Of a DNA stretch of 64,000 nucleotides, positions 1 to 10,285 are shown piece after piece (within the stretch, counting starts at the first letter, position 1; each line of letters starts with the position of its first letter). The stretch comes from Fagopyrum homotropicum (Eukaryota > Streptophyta > Magnoliopsida > Caryophyllales > Polygonaceae), in assembly GCA_033239125.1 (NCBI GenBank), contig BSWB01000005.1, positions 138,628,494 to 138,692,493 on the forward strand. Reading direction: 5' to 3'. Under the pieces are notes generated by a model that had not been told where the DNA came from, ran no database searches, and was given only the letters and a program-made list of their open reading frames with translations. Both the position numbers and the translations under genes were made by a program.

Positions 1-619
1 AACAACACTTCTTGAAAACAAATCACGGAATGAATAAACGATAACAAAATAAATGCGACCATTGACAATTCGTATATAGAAAAAGGAATCTAGTAAGGGG
101 ATAACAACGTAGGGAATAACCTAAAAATCCAGACAATCAACTTTGAAATATTCGATCTCCAAATTATCAAAACCCTACAAAAATGAAGAAATATGATCAA
201 TATTGGAATACAAAAACTGAACGGAACAGGATGGGATATTATCTACATATATAGCGTGAGAGATAAAGCGTGGAGGAGAAGTAAAACGTACAGGAGAAGT
301 TTAGGGTTAATGGTCAGCCAACGAAAATTGTGAAATCAGTAGATATTATTAGATTTATTAGATTTTGGTATTTATTATTTGATAAAACGTACAGGAGAAG
401 TCTAGAATGTGATATACTTAACTTATTTCGGATTTTTGTTTTATTAGATTTGTTAAAAAAAAAGATTTATTTTAATTTTTTTAGTAAAAAAAGATTTATT
501 AGCTTAATTCGTGATTTAGTAAAAAAAATTATTCCGAGAAAAAAATGTGGGGGCGCCACATCAGCATTATTGTAGTGTACTTTAGTAGAATATAGTAGCA
601 TATGAGAATATATAGATTG
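1..619. other. AT-rich intergenic sequence with a short direct repeat
   Basis: No credible coding sequence is seen. An 18-bp perfect direct repeat (aaaacgtacaggagaagt) occurs at 283-300 and 384-401. Short open frames here are AT-biased and resemble no family I know. Confidence 0.5.
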
Positions 620-697
620 GCGTATAGTTTTGCCGGAAACTGTGTTCAATTCTTCATCATTGTCAAGATATTCATCAACAATATCTTTTCTGCCAAA
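620..697 (-). pseudogene. Relic of the cystatin 3' region fused to NC2-alpha exon 5
   Basis: Bases 646-697 resemble exon 5 of the NC2-alpha gene near 28175-28228, at roughly 86 % identity over about 50 bases by eye. Read on the minus strand they give RKDIVDEYLDNDEEL, against RKATADEYHDSDEEL in the intact gene. Just before it, about 620-645 (tttgccggaaactgt) matches the sequence downstream of the cystatin genes (around 5930-5950, 19835-19852, 26690-26706). The two relics are in the same relative order as the intact pair but collapsed together, so this looks like the remnant of a fourth copy of the cystatin/NC2-alpha unit. No splice sites or frame remain usable. Confidence 0.6.
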
Positions 698-905
698 GCA
701 GAATCTGCAGATTGTGCAACACCCATGCTGAAACTAAAGATCATCTCTCGATGAATTGTAGCTTCAACAACCTAGTTCTTGACATCATACTCATTTGGAT
801 GTGTATCCCCTAGCTCACAAACGCAACAACCTCCATTTCTGGTTCTCATGGTCTTACTCTACTGGATCTAACAAAAACTTCATTCATCAAGTAAGAAGCT
901 CGGCG
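698..905 (+). pseudogene. LINE fragment, reverse-transcriptase zinc-binding (zf-RVT) domain
   Basis: One frame reads CRLCNTHAETKDHLSMNC from 706, the C-x2-C-x8-H-x4-C pattern of the zf-RVT domain that follows reverse transcriptase in plant L1-type LINEs. It directly abuts the NC2-alpha relic. No reverse transcriptase precedes it and the frame dies soon after, so it is a small dead fragment. Confidence 0.5.
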
Positions 906-1064
906 CTTTGTCTACTTCACATGAAATACCCAAAATGAAACCATCTACTACAATGCCAAGAACAAAGCTTTTGAGTTTGTTAATAATATCATTCTCGCGG
1001 TCAAAAACTACACCACTACTAAATGGAAACCCCGCAACAATGACACCTATTTTTAAGCATGTCC

Positions 1065-3952
1065 ACGGGTCATGGGTCCGGGGATGGTGACCCGGAACCG
1101 GACCCGTGTATCTGGCCGACCTGCCGGGTCACGGGTCAGACCCGGCGGGTAGACGGGTCGGCCACCTCACTATTAAAGAAAAATAAAAAAAATGGAAATA
1201 AACTTTAAAAAATAAGAAAATAAATAGAAGATAAAAATTGGACTTAAACTTAAAAAAGAAGAAGAAAATAAACTAATAAAAAATAGGACTTAAACTTAAA
1301 AAAAAAAGGGAAGAATTGGGCTTGAACCGGAATCCCGGTTGCCTATGTATCCTCTCGAGGAGGAGGAATCAAAGCCCACGTAGTTCTCTTACCTTTGTTT
1401 ATATCCCCGATTGGCCCTTACCTTAGTCGGACTCTCCCGCCGATACATCCGATGGCGTTTGTTGTCGCTCGTCGTCGTCATCTTCGTCGCCTTCCTCCGG
1501 CGAGAGGTTGTTCTTTTGTGTTCGCATTTCCGCTTTCCTCCAATCGGCTAGGAGGACTTGTGCCTCCAACGTCTCGGGCAACATGTTTGATCTCGTCGGA
1601 TCGAGCACCTTACCACTCCGGCTAAAGGTTTGCTCAACCTCTACCGTTGAGGCGGGAACGGCGAGAATTTGTGCCACGATCCTTGAGAGGGTAGAGAACC
1701 TCATTCTCTCCGGTCGGCTCCACCATTCTAATATGTTGAAATCCTCCTCTTCTTCATCAATGGCAAACTCAAAAGAAATGGTTAGATATTCGTCGAGTTC
1801 CGAGTTGGAACTCGACGAGGTTTTTGCCCTTTTCGGGCCAAACAAATCTCTAGAAATTGATTTAAATTTAGATGAACTTGAAGATGAAGGACGAGGAGGG
1901 GGATGAGAAGATTGACCTCGATCGGAAACACGATATTGAACCAATAATTCATCAAATAATTTTCTAACTTTAGCAATTATGGTAGAAACATGACAATCGG
2001 GATTTTGTTCTAAACCTAAAAATTCATAATAACTTTCTAAAAATTGTTTTAAACCATCCATTTTACGTCTTGAGTCTAACACAAATGCAACAAGAAAAAC
2101 ATCGGGAATGGTTGTATAATAATCTAACCATTTAGTTCACATTGAGAGTATAGCTTGTGAAATATTTTCAATTAAAAGACCTTGTTGAATTGCAAATGCA
2201 ATATTAATTGCTACATAACAAAATATGTTTGAAGTTGGTGTATAAACATAACTAAAAGTGTTAGTAGTATCATAAAAATATTTAAAAACCTCCATTACAT
2301 CTTTTGCTAAAATCCAAGATTCACCGAAAACAAAATTACCGTCAATATGTTGTGCGGCAAAACCACTTGAAAGTTCTCGATATTCATATGATTCGGAAAT
2401 CATTTTGTAAGTTGAGTTCCATCTTGTACAAATATCTTTTGGAAATTTTTTAGGATAAACGTCATTTTGTTTACAATATGCATACCATTTAGTACGTACA
2501 CTTTTTTAGACCAAAGTTCATTAAGAATATTTCGAATAGGTTGTACTAAATGTCCAACGTATGCTAAACCGTCTTGAACACACAAGTTTAAAATATGAGC
2601 GGCACACCTAATGTGAAAAAATTTACCTCCAATCGTCGGCTTACAATAGTTGGTTAAATCTCTAATGGAAGCCGTGTTAGCGGAGACGTTATCAAAACCG
2701 ATTGAAAAAACTCGTGAAACTAATATATATTCTTCCAAAACATTTGCAATCAAACGGGCAATGTTTTGGGCGGTGTGTTGTTCGTTGAAAACTCGTAATG
2801 CTAAAACTCTTTTGTTTAAAATCCAAAATTTATCAACAAAATGACAAGTAATACCCATATATGATTTTTTTTGAAAACCGTCGGTCCAAATATATCACTA
2901 CAAATAGAAACTTGAATATCACCGTTGTCCATAAAATATTTAATCAATTCTTCTTTACGAATTTTATATTTATGCATCATTTTTCTTTTAGCGGTTTGAC
3001 GAGAAATCGGTTTATATGCGGGTTGAGCATGATTTTGCATCCAATCATTAAAACCAACATTTTGTGCAAAACTAAATGCTAAAGAATCTACGGCCAACAT
3101 TTCCGAAAATGCATCCATAGAAGAAGAATGATCATATGTAAATAGAGAAGGAGGTTGGTTAGAAGTAGATGCGTACCCGGTAAGTTGTGTTTGCCCTCGT
3201 GCTAATCCCATTTTCTCGGGATGCTTGTTCCGGATATGCCTCTTGTAGTTCCCGTAGTCTTCTCCCTTTTTGTGCTTGTATTGTGTCGCACAAAAATTAC
3301 ATTTGGCATAGAAAACTCCGTTGGCATCGGGAGCACCCTTTGTAAACCAAAATCGGAAGACCGCCGCCGTTAGTTGAGTGTTGTTCAACGGCGGCTCCTC
3401 CGGCTCCGGCTCCTCCGTGAATTGGGTCTCGGATCCTTGGGTGTTGGGGAAAGTAGGTGATTCCGTGATATCCTCCCCTTCCTCGAAGATCTCGTGATCT
3501 CCACTTAATAAGTCTCGCCTTAAATCCGAACCGGTTGGAGGACCGCTAACGGAATGCCGTCCTCGAATAAAACCTTCGCCGGATGAAGGACCGGCACCGC
3601 TAACGGAACGTCTTCCTCGGCTAGACATTATTTTTTGAATAATAGAATGTAGTAGTAAGAGTGGTAAAATGAAAAATAAGAGAATGAGAATATGAGATTA
3701 GGAGAGTAATTGAATGTAAGAGTTGGAAATTATGGAGAGATTGAGAGAGTGAATAGATGATTGAATGATGAGAATTGGTGTGAGATGATATGAATTGAGT
3801 TTGAGGTATTTATAGAATTGTTTTTAGGTTAGATTTATTAAATTATATTGTTTTTTTTTTTTTTTTGAATTTGTAGCCGTTACGGGTCGACCCGGTGGGT
3901 CACGGGTAAGGATCTGACGACCCTTACCCGTACCCTTACCCGGGGGAACCCG
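1065..3952 (-). mobile_element. Decayed hAT DNA transposon, BED zinc-finger type
   Basis: The two ends carry mirrored GGGTC/ACCCG-rich subterminal arrays (about 1065-1160 and 3880-3950), the usual subterminal structure of hAT elements. Between them, on the minus strand, lies a recognisable but broken transposase. I could not find clean terminal inverted repeats or an 8-bp target duplication, so both borders are approximate. The right end is unusual: it runs into a 28-bp copy of the element's own coding sequence (3953-3980). Confidence 0.75.
1423..3628 (-). pseudogene. hAT transposase pseudogene (BED finger to dimerisation domain)
   Basis: Read from 3628 leftwards. The N-terminal piece (3628-2816) holds a BED zinc finger, with CNFC and an H-x4-H pair (HIRNKH). 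The catalytic middle (2858-2137) includes FHIRCAAHILNLCVQDGL. The C-terminal piece (2082-1423) holds the hAT dimerisation domain, with LEWW, then ASTVEVEQTFSRSGKVL, and ends in an acidic tail. This order matches plant RICESLEEPER-like hAT transposases. The pieces are in different frames: a frameshift lies near 2860, a stop and shift near 2400 and another break at about 2083-2137, so no active protein can be made. Family assignment rests on motif recognition. Confidence 0.85.
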
Positions 3953-3980
3953 GATGCCAACGGAGTTTTCTATGCCAAAT
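3953..3980. repeat. 28-bp inverted copy of hAT coding sequence at the element edge
   Basis: Bases 3953-3980 are the exact reverse complement of 3301-3328, which encode part of the BED domain (DANGVFYAK) of the adjacent transposase. The copy sits between the hAT subterminal repeats and the start of the cystatin duplication block. Confidence 0.85.
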
Positions 3981-4111
3981 ACACAAATTTTCATTTAAAA
4001 TTTTTTTAAAATAAAATAAAATAAATATTTATATTAGGTCAATTCATACAAGCAAATAACTATTTTGTATACAAAAGAATTTAAAAATGAAATCCTGATG
4101 ATGATGGCGGT

Positions 4112-5750
4112 ATGAGTAGGACCAGGGCAAGTCTACTACTTTATATAGCGATATCATTCTCACTTTTCAATTTCCGAAACTTTACCTCTACGGTTATGGT
4201 GCGAATACACCCCTTAGAAGAAGGAACTCGCGACGAATACTACCCCAACATGGCCGGCGGATCTCATGGTGCTTCCCAGAATTCTGCCGATTCCGACGAT
4301 CCCGGCCGCTTCGCCGTCGATGAGCACAACAAAAAACAGGTCCCTTGTTGGCTTTTGATTTCTTAACTTGTTTCTGCTACGAAAGTAGGACTCTTTCGAT
4401 TTTGATTTTCACATAGGGGTTTCAAGTTATTTAGTCAGCAACCTAGATCTGTAATATATAGGTAGGGTTTCATTTCATATGTGCTTTGTCTATTTCCCTC
4501 CCCTTTTGCTCTTTGGCTATTTGATTTCAGTGACAATTTTGGAACCTGTCACTCTATTTTAAATGGAGTCAAGTTATTTCCATTAGAATGGATCTAAAGA
4601 AATCAGTTTCCGTTAGCCTGACTTGTGGGTTTTTGTGGTGTATTTATCATCGATCATTCAGAAGTCTCTTTCAGCTCGATTCGATGTACTTTGTGATACA
4701 TTGCGACATCTCACTATTGAGGACATCGAAGCTGACAAGAATGTGTGGGTCAAACCATGGATGGATTTCAAACCACTCAAGAAGTTAAGGGACGTAGGTT
4801 ATGCTCCTAACATCACCAACTCAGATCTTGGTGCATGGAGCGGTATAAAGAATCCATGTTTACACGCTCAACTATGATATTTCTTATTTCTTTGGACTTG
4901 TTGAGGCTTATCATAGAATTTTGTAAGATTGTATATTTGGATGCAGGGTAGCTTCTGTTTTGGCTCGTCAGTGAGCATTGCCTCCATCTGTAGGTCTAGC
5001 TCAAAGCATTTTTACTTATTCAAACAAAATAATTCTGTAGGCTAGTATATAGATTTTCTTTTGACCTCACTCTTCTCCTTTAGAAAATAATATATGTATA
5101 CCTGTTGATGGGTGTTTAATCATAAGTATATATAAAAAGAATGTTTGGGTGCTTATTCAGTTGTTCTATGCATCTCCTTCTGTTTAGAGATTTCAGTGAC
5201 TTCGTATACTGTGTGACTTGATCTTTTTAGTCGTAGAGGTGAATTTTATTGGAACTGGAAAGGCAGGAGGTTGTGGTATGATTGAGATTTGTCTGCTGTT
5301 ATTCCCTCTATCTTTTGTAGTTGCATCTTTTGGAGAGTTGTGGGATGATGTTGTAACTCTTTTTAATGCAAACAGGAGATCATCCTTCAGGGTGGCAGGA
5401 TGTTGCCGTTCACGATCCTGAGGTGCAGAATGCGGCAGTCTATGCTCTCGAGCGGATCCAGGAACAATCCGACGCCATTGAACTGTTTGAACTTGAAGAA
5501 GTTGTTGATGCCAAGGCTGAGGTTTGCTCCTTCTATGTCTCTAATTTAAGATGCTCGGCTATCTTCCTTGCAGCGCGAGCTGTACAATTTTATGAACTTC
5601 CGTATGCTTGTTTCATGCCAGGGTGGGAAGGAATCAGCAAAGTTCAATATGGCGCTGAAGGTGAAGTGGGGAAGCGATGTGGGGAAGTTCATTGTTGAAG
5701 TATACAACTTGGGTGACGGTCACTTTGCTCTTGGTAAGTTTATTTCGTAA
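4112..5750 (+). CDS. Phytocystatin-like paralogue 1, inhibitory motifs lost
   Basis: Four exons by alignment with the intact gene at 23566: 4112-4339, 4662-4842, 5376-5521 and 5622-5750. All junctions are GT/AG, the phases match, and the joined frame is open for 227 residues. It keeps a hydrophobic leader, the phytocystatin signature (GRFAVDEHNKK) and the KPW motif of the second hairpin. Two in-frame deletions in exon 2 (7 and 6 residues) remove the QxVxG loop: where the intact gene has QVVAGTLHHLT this one has DVLCDTLRHLT. In the C-terminal domain the legumain-binding SNSL is SDAI. Cysteine-protease and legumain inhibition are therefore unlikely. It may be a decaying duplicate or a protein with another role; transcription is unknown. 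An internal Met in exon 1 (MVRIHP) is an alternative start that would drop the leader. Confidence 0.65.
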
Positions 5751-5956
5751 GATTTGAAGGCCTCTGAAGTCTGAAATTCTGAATGATGCTCCAGAGCACT
5801 AAATCCTGCTTTAATAGAAGCGGAGAAACTGCTTTCAACATTTGCAGCAACATTTGCTGCTGTCGAACTTGTAATGAACGGTGTGCTTCCTTTTGTTGTG
5901 GGTTGCCTTTTTCATTGCTTATTGCCGTATTGTTTTGCCAGAAACTGTCGTCCACT

Positions 5957-6042
5957 GTGAGTGCTTAGGCATAGTCTGATGTTAAGTATGGGAACCAAAT
6001 CAAAATGAAGTTCTAATATATTGGGGGAAGAAATAGTTAGGT
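5957..6042 (-). pseudogene. NC2-alpha intron 3 scrap after cystatin copy 1
   Basis: 5957-5995 matches two stretches of NC2-alpha intron 3 (28763-28778 and 28806-28828) exactly, with the 27 bases between them deleted. Looser similarity continues to about 6042. It lies immediately downstream of the cystatin, in the orientation expected if the ancestral duplicate contained NC2-alpha. Confidence 0.7.
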
Positions 6043-6701
6043 CAATGTTCCAAAATACGTGAAACGGAGACGGGACGGAGGGGCACCGTCTAGCGTCTAG
6101 ACGGCTAGACGGTCGTCTAGACGGATTCTAGACGGACAAGACGGATTCTAATAAAATACATTAAATATGGAAAATTTTAATAAATTAGGGTAATATTTGG
6201 TAATTAATTAGGGTGATTTATATAAAATTGGTTTTGTTTGGGATATTATTGAAAATTTTAATAATTTAAGGTGTTATTTATTTATAAAACTAAAATCATA
6301 AAACCCTAGAATACTCTTTCGCCGCTTTCGCCGCTTCTTTTATCAATCTCAATAAAACAAATGCAGAGAAATTTTGGAAGTGAAGAAGAAAAAGCAATAA
6401 GAACTTGCAGGAGGAAGAGGGAGCGAGGTTGCCGGACGGACTAAGCAAGAGTCGGTATTATCTCATAAAACCCTAGAACATTCTTCCCTCTCCTCCTACA
6501 TCATTCACCGAAACTGTCTAACCCGTCCCGCCCCGTCTTGTCCGTCCAAAAACCATTCTTGCCAGTATATTGGCCGTATTGACCCATTTTATTCAAAATC
6601 CGTCCAGCCATCACCGTTTTGGTCTAAAACGGGACGGTCGGCCACTGTCCAGCGTCCAGACGCCGTCTAGACGGCCCTGGACGGCGTATTTTAGAACACT
6701 G
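6043..6701. mobile_element. 659-bp non-autonomous hAT element (MITE)
   Basis: The termini are imperfect 17-bp inverted repeats, CARTGTTCYAAAATACG (6043-6059 and 6685-6701). The element is flanked by a perfect 8-bp target duplication, agttaggt (6035-6042 and 6702-6709). The sister block at 19930-19937 has a single agttaggt and no element, which is the empty site. CGTCTAGACGG-rich subterminal arrays lie inside both ends. No transposase is encoded. The 8-bp duplication indicates hAT mobilisation. Confidence 0.92.
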
Positions 6702-6714
6702 AGTTAGGTTGATA

Positions 6715-7060
6715 CACTAGTAGAAAGACCCCTAGACATCGCTAGTGTTGGAGCGGTTTAAAAAAATCGTGATCAAAGGGTATTTTCGGACCATGGTTAT
6801 ACGTAAAATCGTGGACAATTGTTTTTTTTTTATTTTTTTTAATAATTCGGACCCCGGTTATATAAAACAACCGGGCTAACATTGATTTTTTTGCTCATAC
6901 CATGGTTATCGTTAAGGAAACGGGGTAAAACAATATTCTCGAACCCCGGTTATATAATATAACCGGGTTGTAAAAAAAACCTATCTCAAAACACGTCGTT
7001 TTGAAATTAAAAAAAAACCGTAGCCTAACAATTCAGATCGATCTATACACCTGCTCTCTC
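6715..7060 (+). mobile_element. CACTA transposon terminal fragment
   Basis: Begins with cactagtagaaa, the canonical end of plant CACTA (En/Spm) elements, followed by repeated subterminal motifs (ggttatataa, aaccgggt) in both orientations. The opposite terminus is not found downstream, so this is one truncated end. The right limit is inferred from where similarity to the sister block resumes. Confidence 0.65.
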
Positions 7061-7085
7061 GTTATGAGATGGATGATAATTTTAA

Positions 7086-7205
7086 AATAAATAATTATAC
7101 AAATTTGTTGTCTAAATGTCCATGAGTGGCAAAAAGTTATAATGCTTAAGTAATAATTTTTGAATAAATAATTATACAAATTTGTTGTCTAAATGTCCAT
7201 GAGTG
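7086..7205. repeat. Two 43-bp direct repeats
   Basis: 7086-7128 and 7163-7205 are identical over 43 bp. A single, slightly diverged copy is in the sister block at about 20797-20842. Confidence 0.8.
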
Positions 7206-7215
7206 CCACACCGAG

Positions 7216-7846
7216 GTATTTCATTTTTATGTTTTGTTTGGGTGACATAGGCTTCTCTTATATCTTTTCTATTTAAAAGAAAAGAAAGTAGGTCCGATAA
7301 ACTGGTTAATCGACCTAGAGCAAGCATCCTCACGAATGAGATGAACCGATTTTATAGGCGGGTTCACAAAGACAATAGGAAAGGCGTGTCCATTCTCTAC
7401 CTCCAATTTATGTTTTGCGCTTTTTATCGTCCAATTGAATTGAATTTGAAATATTACCCCGTTTCCATATGTATTTGATATTTTTAACTTGCGGGATCGG
7501 TTTCGTTGTCAATTATCCTATATTATTAGCAATTATGTATTCAATTATTTACTTTTGTTCAATTTTTGTGTGTTTAAGTTATTAGAAATAAGTCCTTCCA
7601 AGTTTCTTAGGCTAATAATACAAATATTACGTGTATGTAGAAAATATCTATATTTCATCTTCTTTCATCAATAACGATGGTATATGCTGATCTAACCTAT
7701 TGACAATGCCCAATGAACTAAACAGTTCAACAAGTATTTTATCGCTTTGTACTGAAGCACGTGATTTACTTCTAAGTAAAAATAGAATAGCTTCATTTCC
7801 ATCTACATATATCCGAAACACAAATGAGTAGTGAGTTTATTTTTGT
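7216..7846. other. Intergenic sequence without a supported gene
   Basis: No host gene is recognised. About 7792-7841 resembles 12706-12756, which flanks the full-length copia element, so it is part of the duplicated background. A short frame near 7350 (GGFTKTIGKAC) faintly recalls a LINE RNase H but is too weak to call. Confidence 0.4.
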
Positions 7847-8127
7847 TGTGATTTTCAACAAGTTACTTAAAGAATAGAGAGAATACAAAACGTTTTGTTT
7901 TGGTGCACAAACCTTTTAGTTAGGGTTTTCAATATACTTTCGTTGATAAAAGAATACAACTCTAAATATATCTATTTATAACGAAATACATAGAACTCGC
8001 ACCCCTGTAGCCCCGGGCCCATTATTCCATGAGCCCAAAATATGTTTCCCCGTCCAGGAAGAGCTCGTCTCGCTCGTTCCTTGGCCCATCGTATCAATAT
8101 ACCTAGATTTATTGTCTTATTATAACA
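7847..8127 (-). mobile_element. 3' LTR of a broken copia element
   Basis: Starts with TG and ends with CA on the plus strand (tgtgattttc to ttattataaca, about 281 bp). A purine-rich tract on the minus strand (aggtggagat) follows inward at 8128-8140, as expected for the polypurine tract. A related LTR piece lies in the opposite orientation at 47780-48008, ending in aaatcaca. Confidence 0.7.
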
Positions 8128-8568
8128 ATCTCCACCTAGACAACATAATCTAATACAAAAATGGAAACACACATACAACTCTAGGACCTTGTACGCCAAA
8201 TCCTCCTTTCTTCTCTTGACAGGGGGCTTTCTCACTTCATCTAACAACGAGTAACATGGACCAAATTCAAGCAATGCTTAAATTTGTCTGCAGTAACCGG
8301 TTTGGTCATCATATCAGCTACATTCTGAGAAGTGTGCACCTTCTCTAGGATGATCTCACCAGAAGCCGCTAGCTCTCTAATCTTGTGAAATCTCACATCA
8401 ATATGTTTAGTCCAAGCATGGTACACCTGATTCTTAGCCAGATATATAGCACTCGGACTATCACAATGTACCTCAACTCCACATTGCTCAACACTCAGTT
8501 CCTTCACAATCCCTCTAATCCACAGAGCCTCCTTAGCTGCCTCTGCTAAAGCCATGTACTCTGCCTCA
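8128..8568 (-). pseudogene. Copia RNase H, C-terminal part of pol
   Basis: On the minus strand from 8555 the frame reads ALAEAAKEALWIRGI, then CDSPSAIYLAKN, TKHIDVRFHKIRE and VADMMTKPV. These are the end motifs of Ty1/copia RNase H, directly upstream of a polypurine tract and LTR. The upstream reverse transcriptase is missing: coding sequence stops at about 8568 where unrelated DNA begins. Non-functional. Confidence 0.85.
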
Positions 8569-9386
8569 GTTGTTAGGGTTGGGTTCGGTACATTACCAAC
8601 TTATTTTTACCCTTACCTACCAACCAACTATAATTGGTAATGAGAAATCTTGTACCATTACAAACCACCTAAACCCATTTACCAACTCTTCGGTATACCA
8701 ATTTTTTAGGTTGGTTCGGTTGGTAATGAAATTTTACCAACTTATAAGTTTGCTAAAATTAAATTTAAATAATACAAGAACTTCATCGATTAAACAATCC
8801 GCAAATTCGAGTACAATATTTAAACAAGACAAGAACTTCATTAATTCAACAATCCGCAAATTCGAGTACACTATGTTTAACAACTTCATAGAACTTCATA
8901 CTTCATTACAAAGCAAACACAAATAATTAAATATGCAATCATCATCCCAAGTTATAGGTTAGGGAGTTCAATAATCCAATCTCGACTTGTGCTCCACATG
9001 ATTTCATATTTGAATCGAGTTAGAGCTTGTTGCATTCTTTCATGCCTCATTGCCTCAATTGAAAGCATTCTCTATCAACAGAATGAAGATTAGATGACAA
9101 AGCAAGAGTTGTAATAGTAAAAAAAATAATATAGAACAGATGTTGTTACGGTAACAAGATAAAGTGTAGGTTTAGTATGCTGACTACAACAGAAACAACA
9201 AAACAGATGTTGTTATAGTAGAGATGTTATGACAGTAACAAGATAAAATTAATACAAAATAATTGCATATATAATTACATATGAAGTATTATATTAAGAT
9301 TAGTATTTATATACTATTTTTTTTAAAACAAAACTCGGTTGGTACGGTAACAACTAAACCGGTTATAGGACAACCGACTTTATATG
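8569..9386. other. Insertion of unknown type inside the broken copia
   Basis: AT-rich sequence whose two ends carry GGTTCGGT/GGTTGGTA and ACCAACC-like motifs in opposite orientations (8575-8730 and 9330-9380), which suggests a non-autonomous hAT-type element. No clean terminal repeats or target duplication were found, and there is no coding capacity. Confidence 0.35.
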
Positions 9387-10060
9387 TTGATATTTGGCCC
9401 AAGTGTATGATAACGGGCGGTGACCACTTGTCTAGTCCAAAATGAGGATGACTGGAAGGTACCTTGCGATCAGTCTAACGGGTGATGCTGATCCGCATCA
9501 AGTACAAACCCGTTTGGTGAAAGGGGACAAGGGCGAGTGAATCTCGTGTCACACCATAAGTGGAATAGTAAGGGATATGACTTAATAATAACAAAGAGAT
9601 AATAAACCGTACATGTGTGTTTAGATCATGTTGTGTGTTATGATGCCTATGTGTGTGTGTGCCGATACCATGATTCTAATGTTTTGAATGCTAGCTAACG
9701 GTTTTATACCGATATTGTTGTAGTTGCCTTACAGGTTAGGGATGCGGTCGAGAGATCCGGAAGGGTGGCAGCCGGGGTTCCGTACATTCTAGGAGGGGTT
9801 TTGTTGGAGTCGTGTTTGGGTATTGTTTCTTGTATATTATTATGTATTTGATGTTCGAGTCATTGGAGTTGAGAACTCGACTGAAGTTTGTCTTTTATTT
9901 GGTTTGGGATCATATCATTTGCATAAAAATGTATTTCGATTTTGCCTTTATTTGTGTCTTGTTGTAAGATCCGGTGAAATTGTTGTCAAGCTAAGGGTCG
10001 GGACCCATTGTGAGGTCCCAACCCGTAGTATCCCGAGTCCCGCGGATTTGGGGTGTTACA
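9387..10060 (-). mobile_element. Truncated LTR of the TGTAACACCCC family
   Basis: On the minus strand it begins TGTAACACCCC at 10060. It shares blocks with the 1.7-kb LTR at 45677-47373: the (a)atgggtcccgaccct motif, ccggctg, the taaaccgttagctaac motif and the tatcatacacttgggcc motif. Only the first part of the LTR is present. It sits between copia RNase H and copia integrase sequence. Confidence 0.7.
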
Positions 10061-10285
10061 TTTTTCACGGTTTGTAACTCCTTACAACGTTTTGAAAACT
10101 CAAATAGTGCTTCTGATTTTTTTTTCTCTTAAAAACGAAATCCATGTAAACCGAGAATAATTATCAATAACAACAAGGATGTATTGTTTTACCTTGGAAG
10201 ATTTGACACGCATAGGACCACATAAATCCATATGTAAAAGTTCAATGGGTCTAGAAGTACTTTTCTTCTTCTCACAACTAGTAGT
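10061..10285 (-). pseudogene. Copia integrase fragment
   Basis: Read leftward on the minus strand from about 10268: IELLHMDLCGPMRVKS, then YILVVIDNYSRFTWISFL, then SEALFEFSKRC. This is the start of the copia integrase core. It probably belongs to the same element as the RNase H at 8128-8568, with the rest of integrase and all of reverse transcriptase replaced by the insertions at 8569-10060. Confidence 0.8.

Larger units (their letters stand above)
3975..7215. repeat. Segmental duplication block, copy 1
   Basis: From about 3975 the sequence is near-identical to the block starting at about 17905: an AT-rich leader, all cystatin exons and introns, then an NC2-alpha intron scrap. Similarity resumes at 7086-7205 against about 20797-20842, after copy-specific insertions (a MITE at 6043-6701 and a CACTA end at 6715-7060). 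Confidence 0.85.

Noticed and set aside
5366..5698. 110-codon open frame through cystatin copy 1 (and the same at 19261-19593)
   Set aside because: It is exon 3 read into intron 3 and then out of frame through exon 4. The spliced model keeps phase and matches the intact gene.
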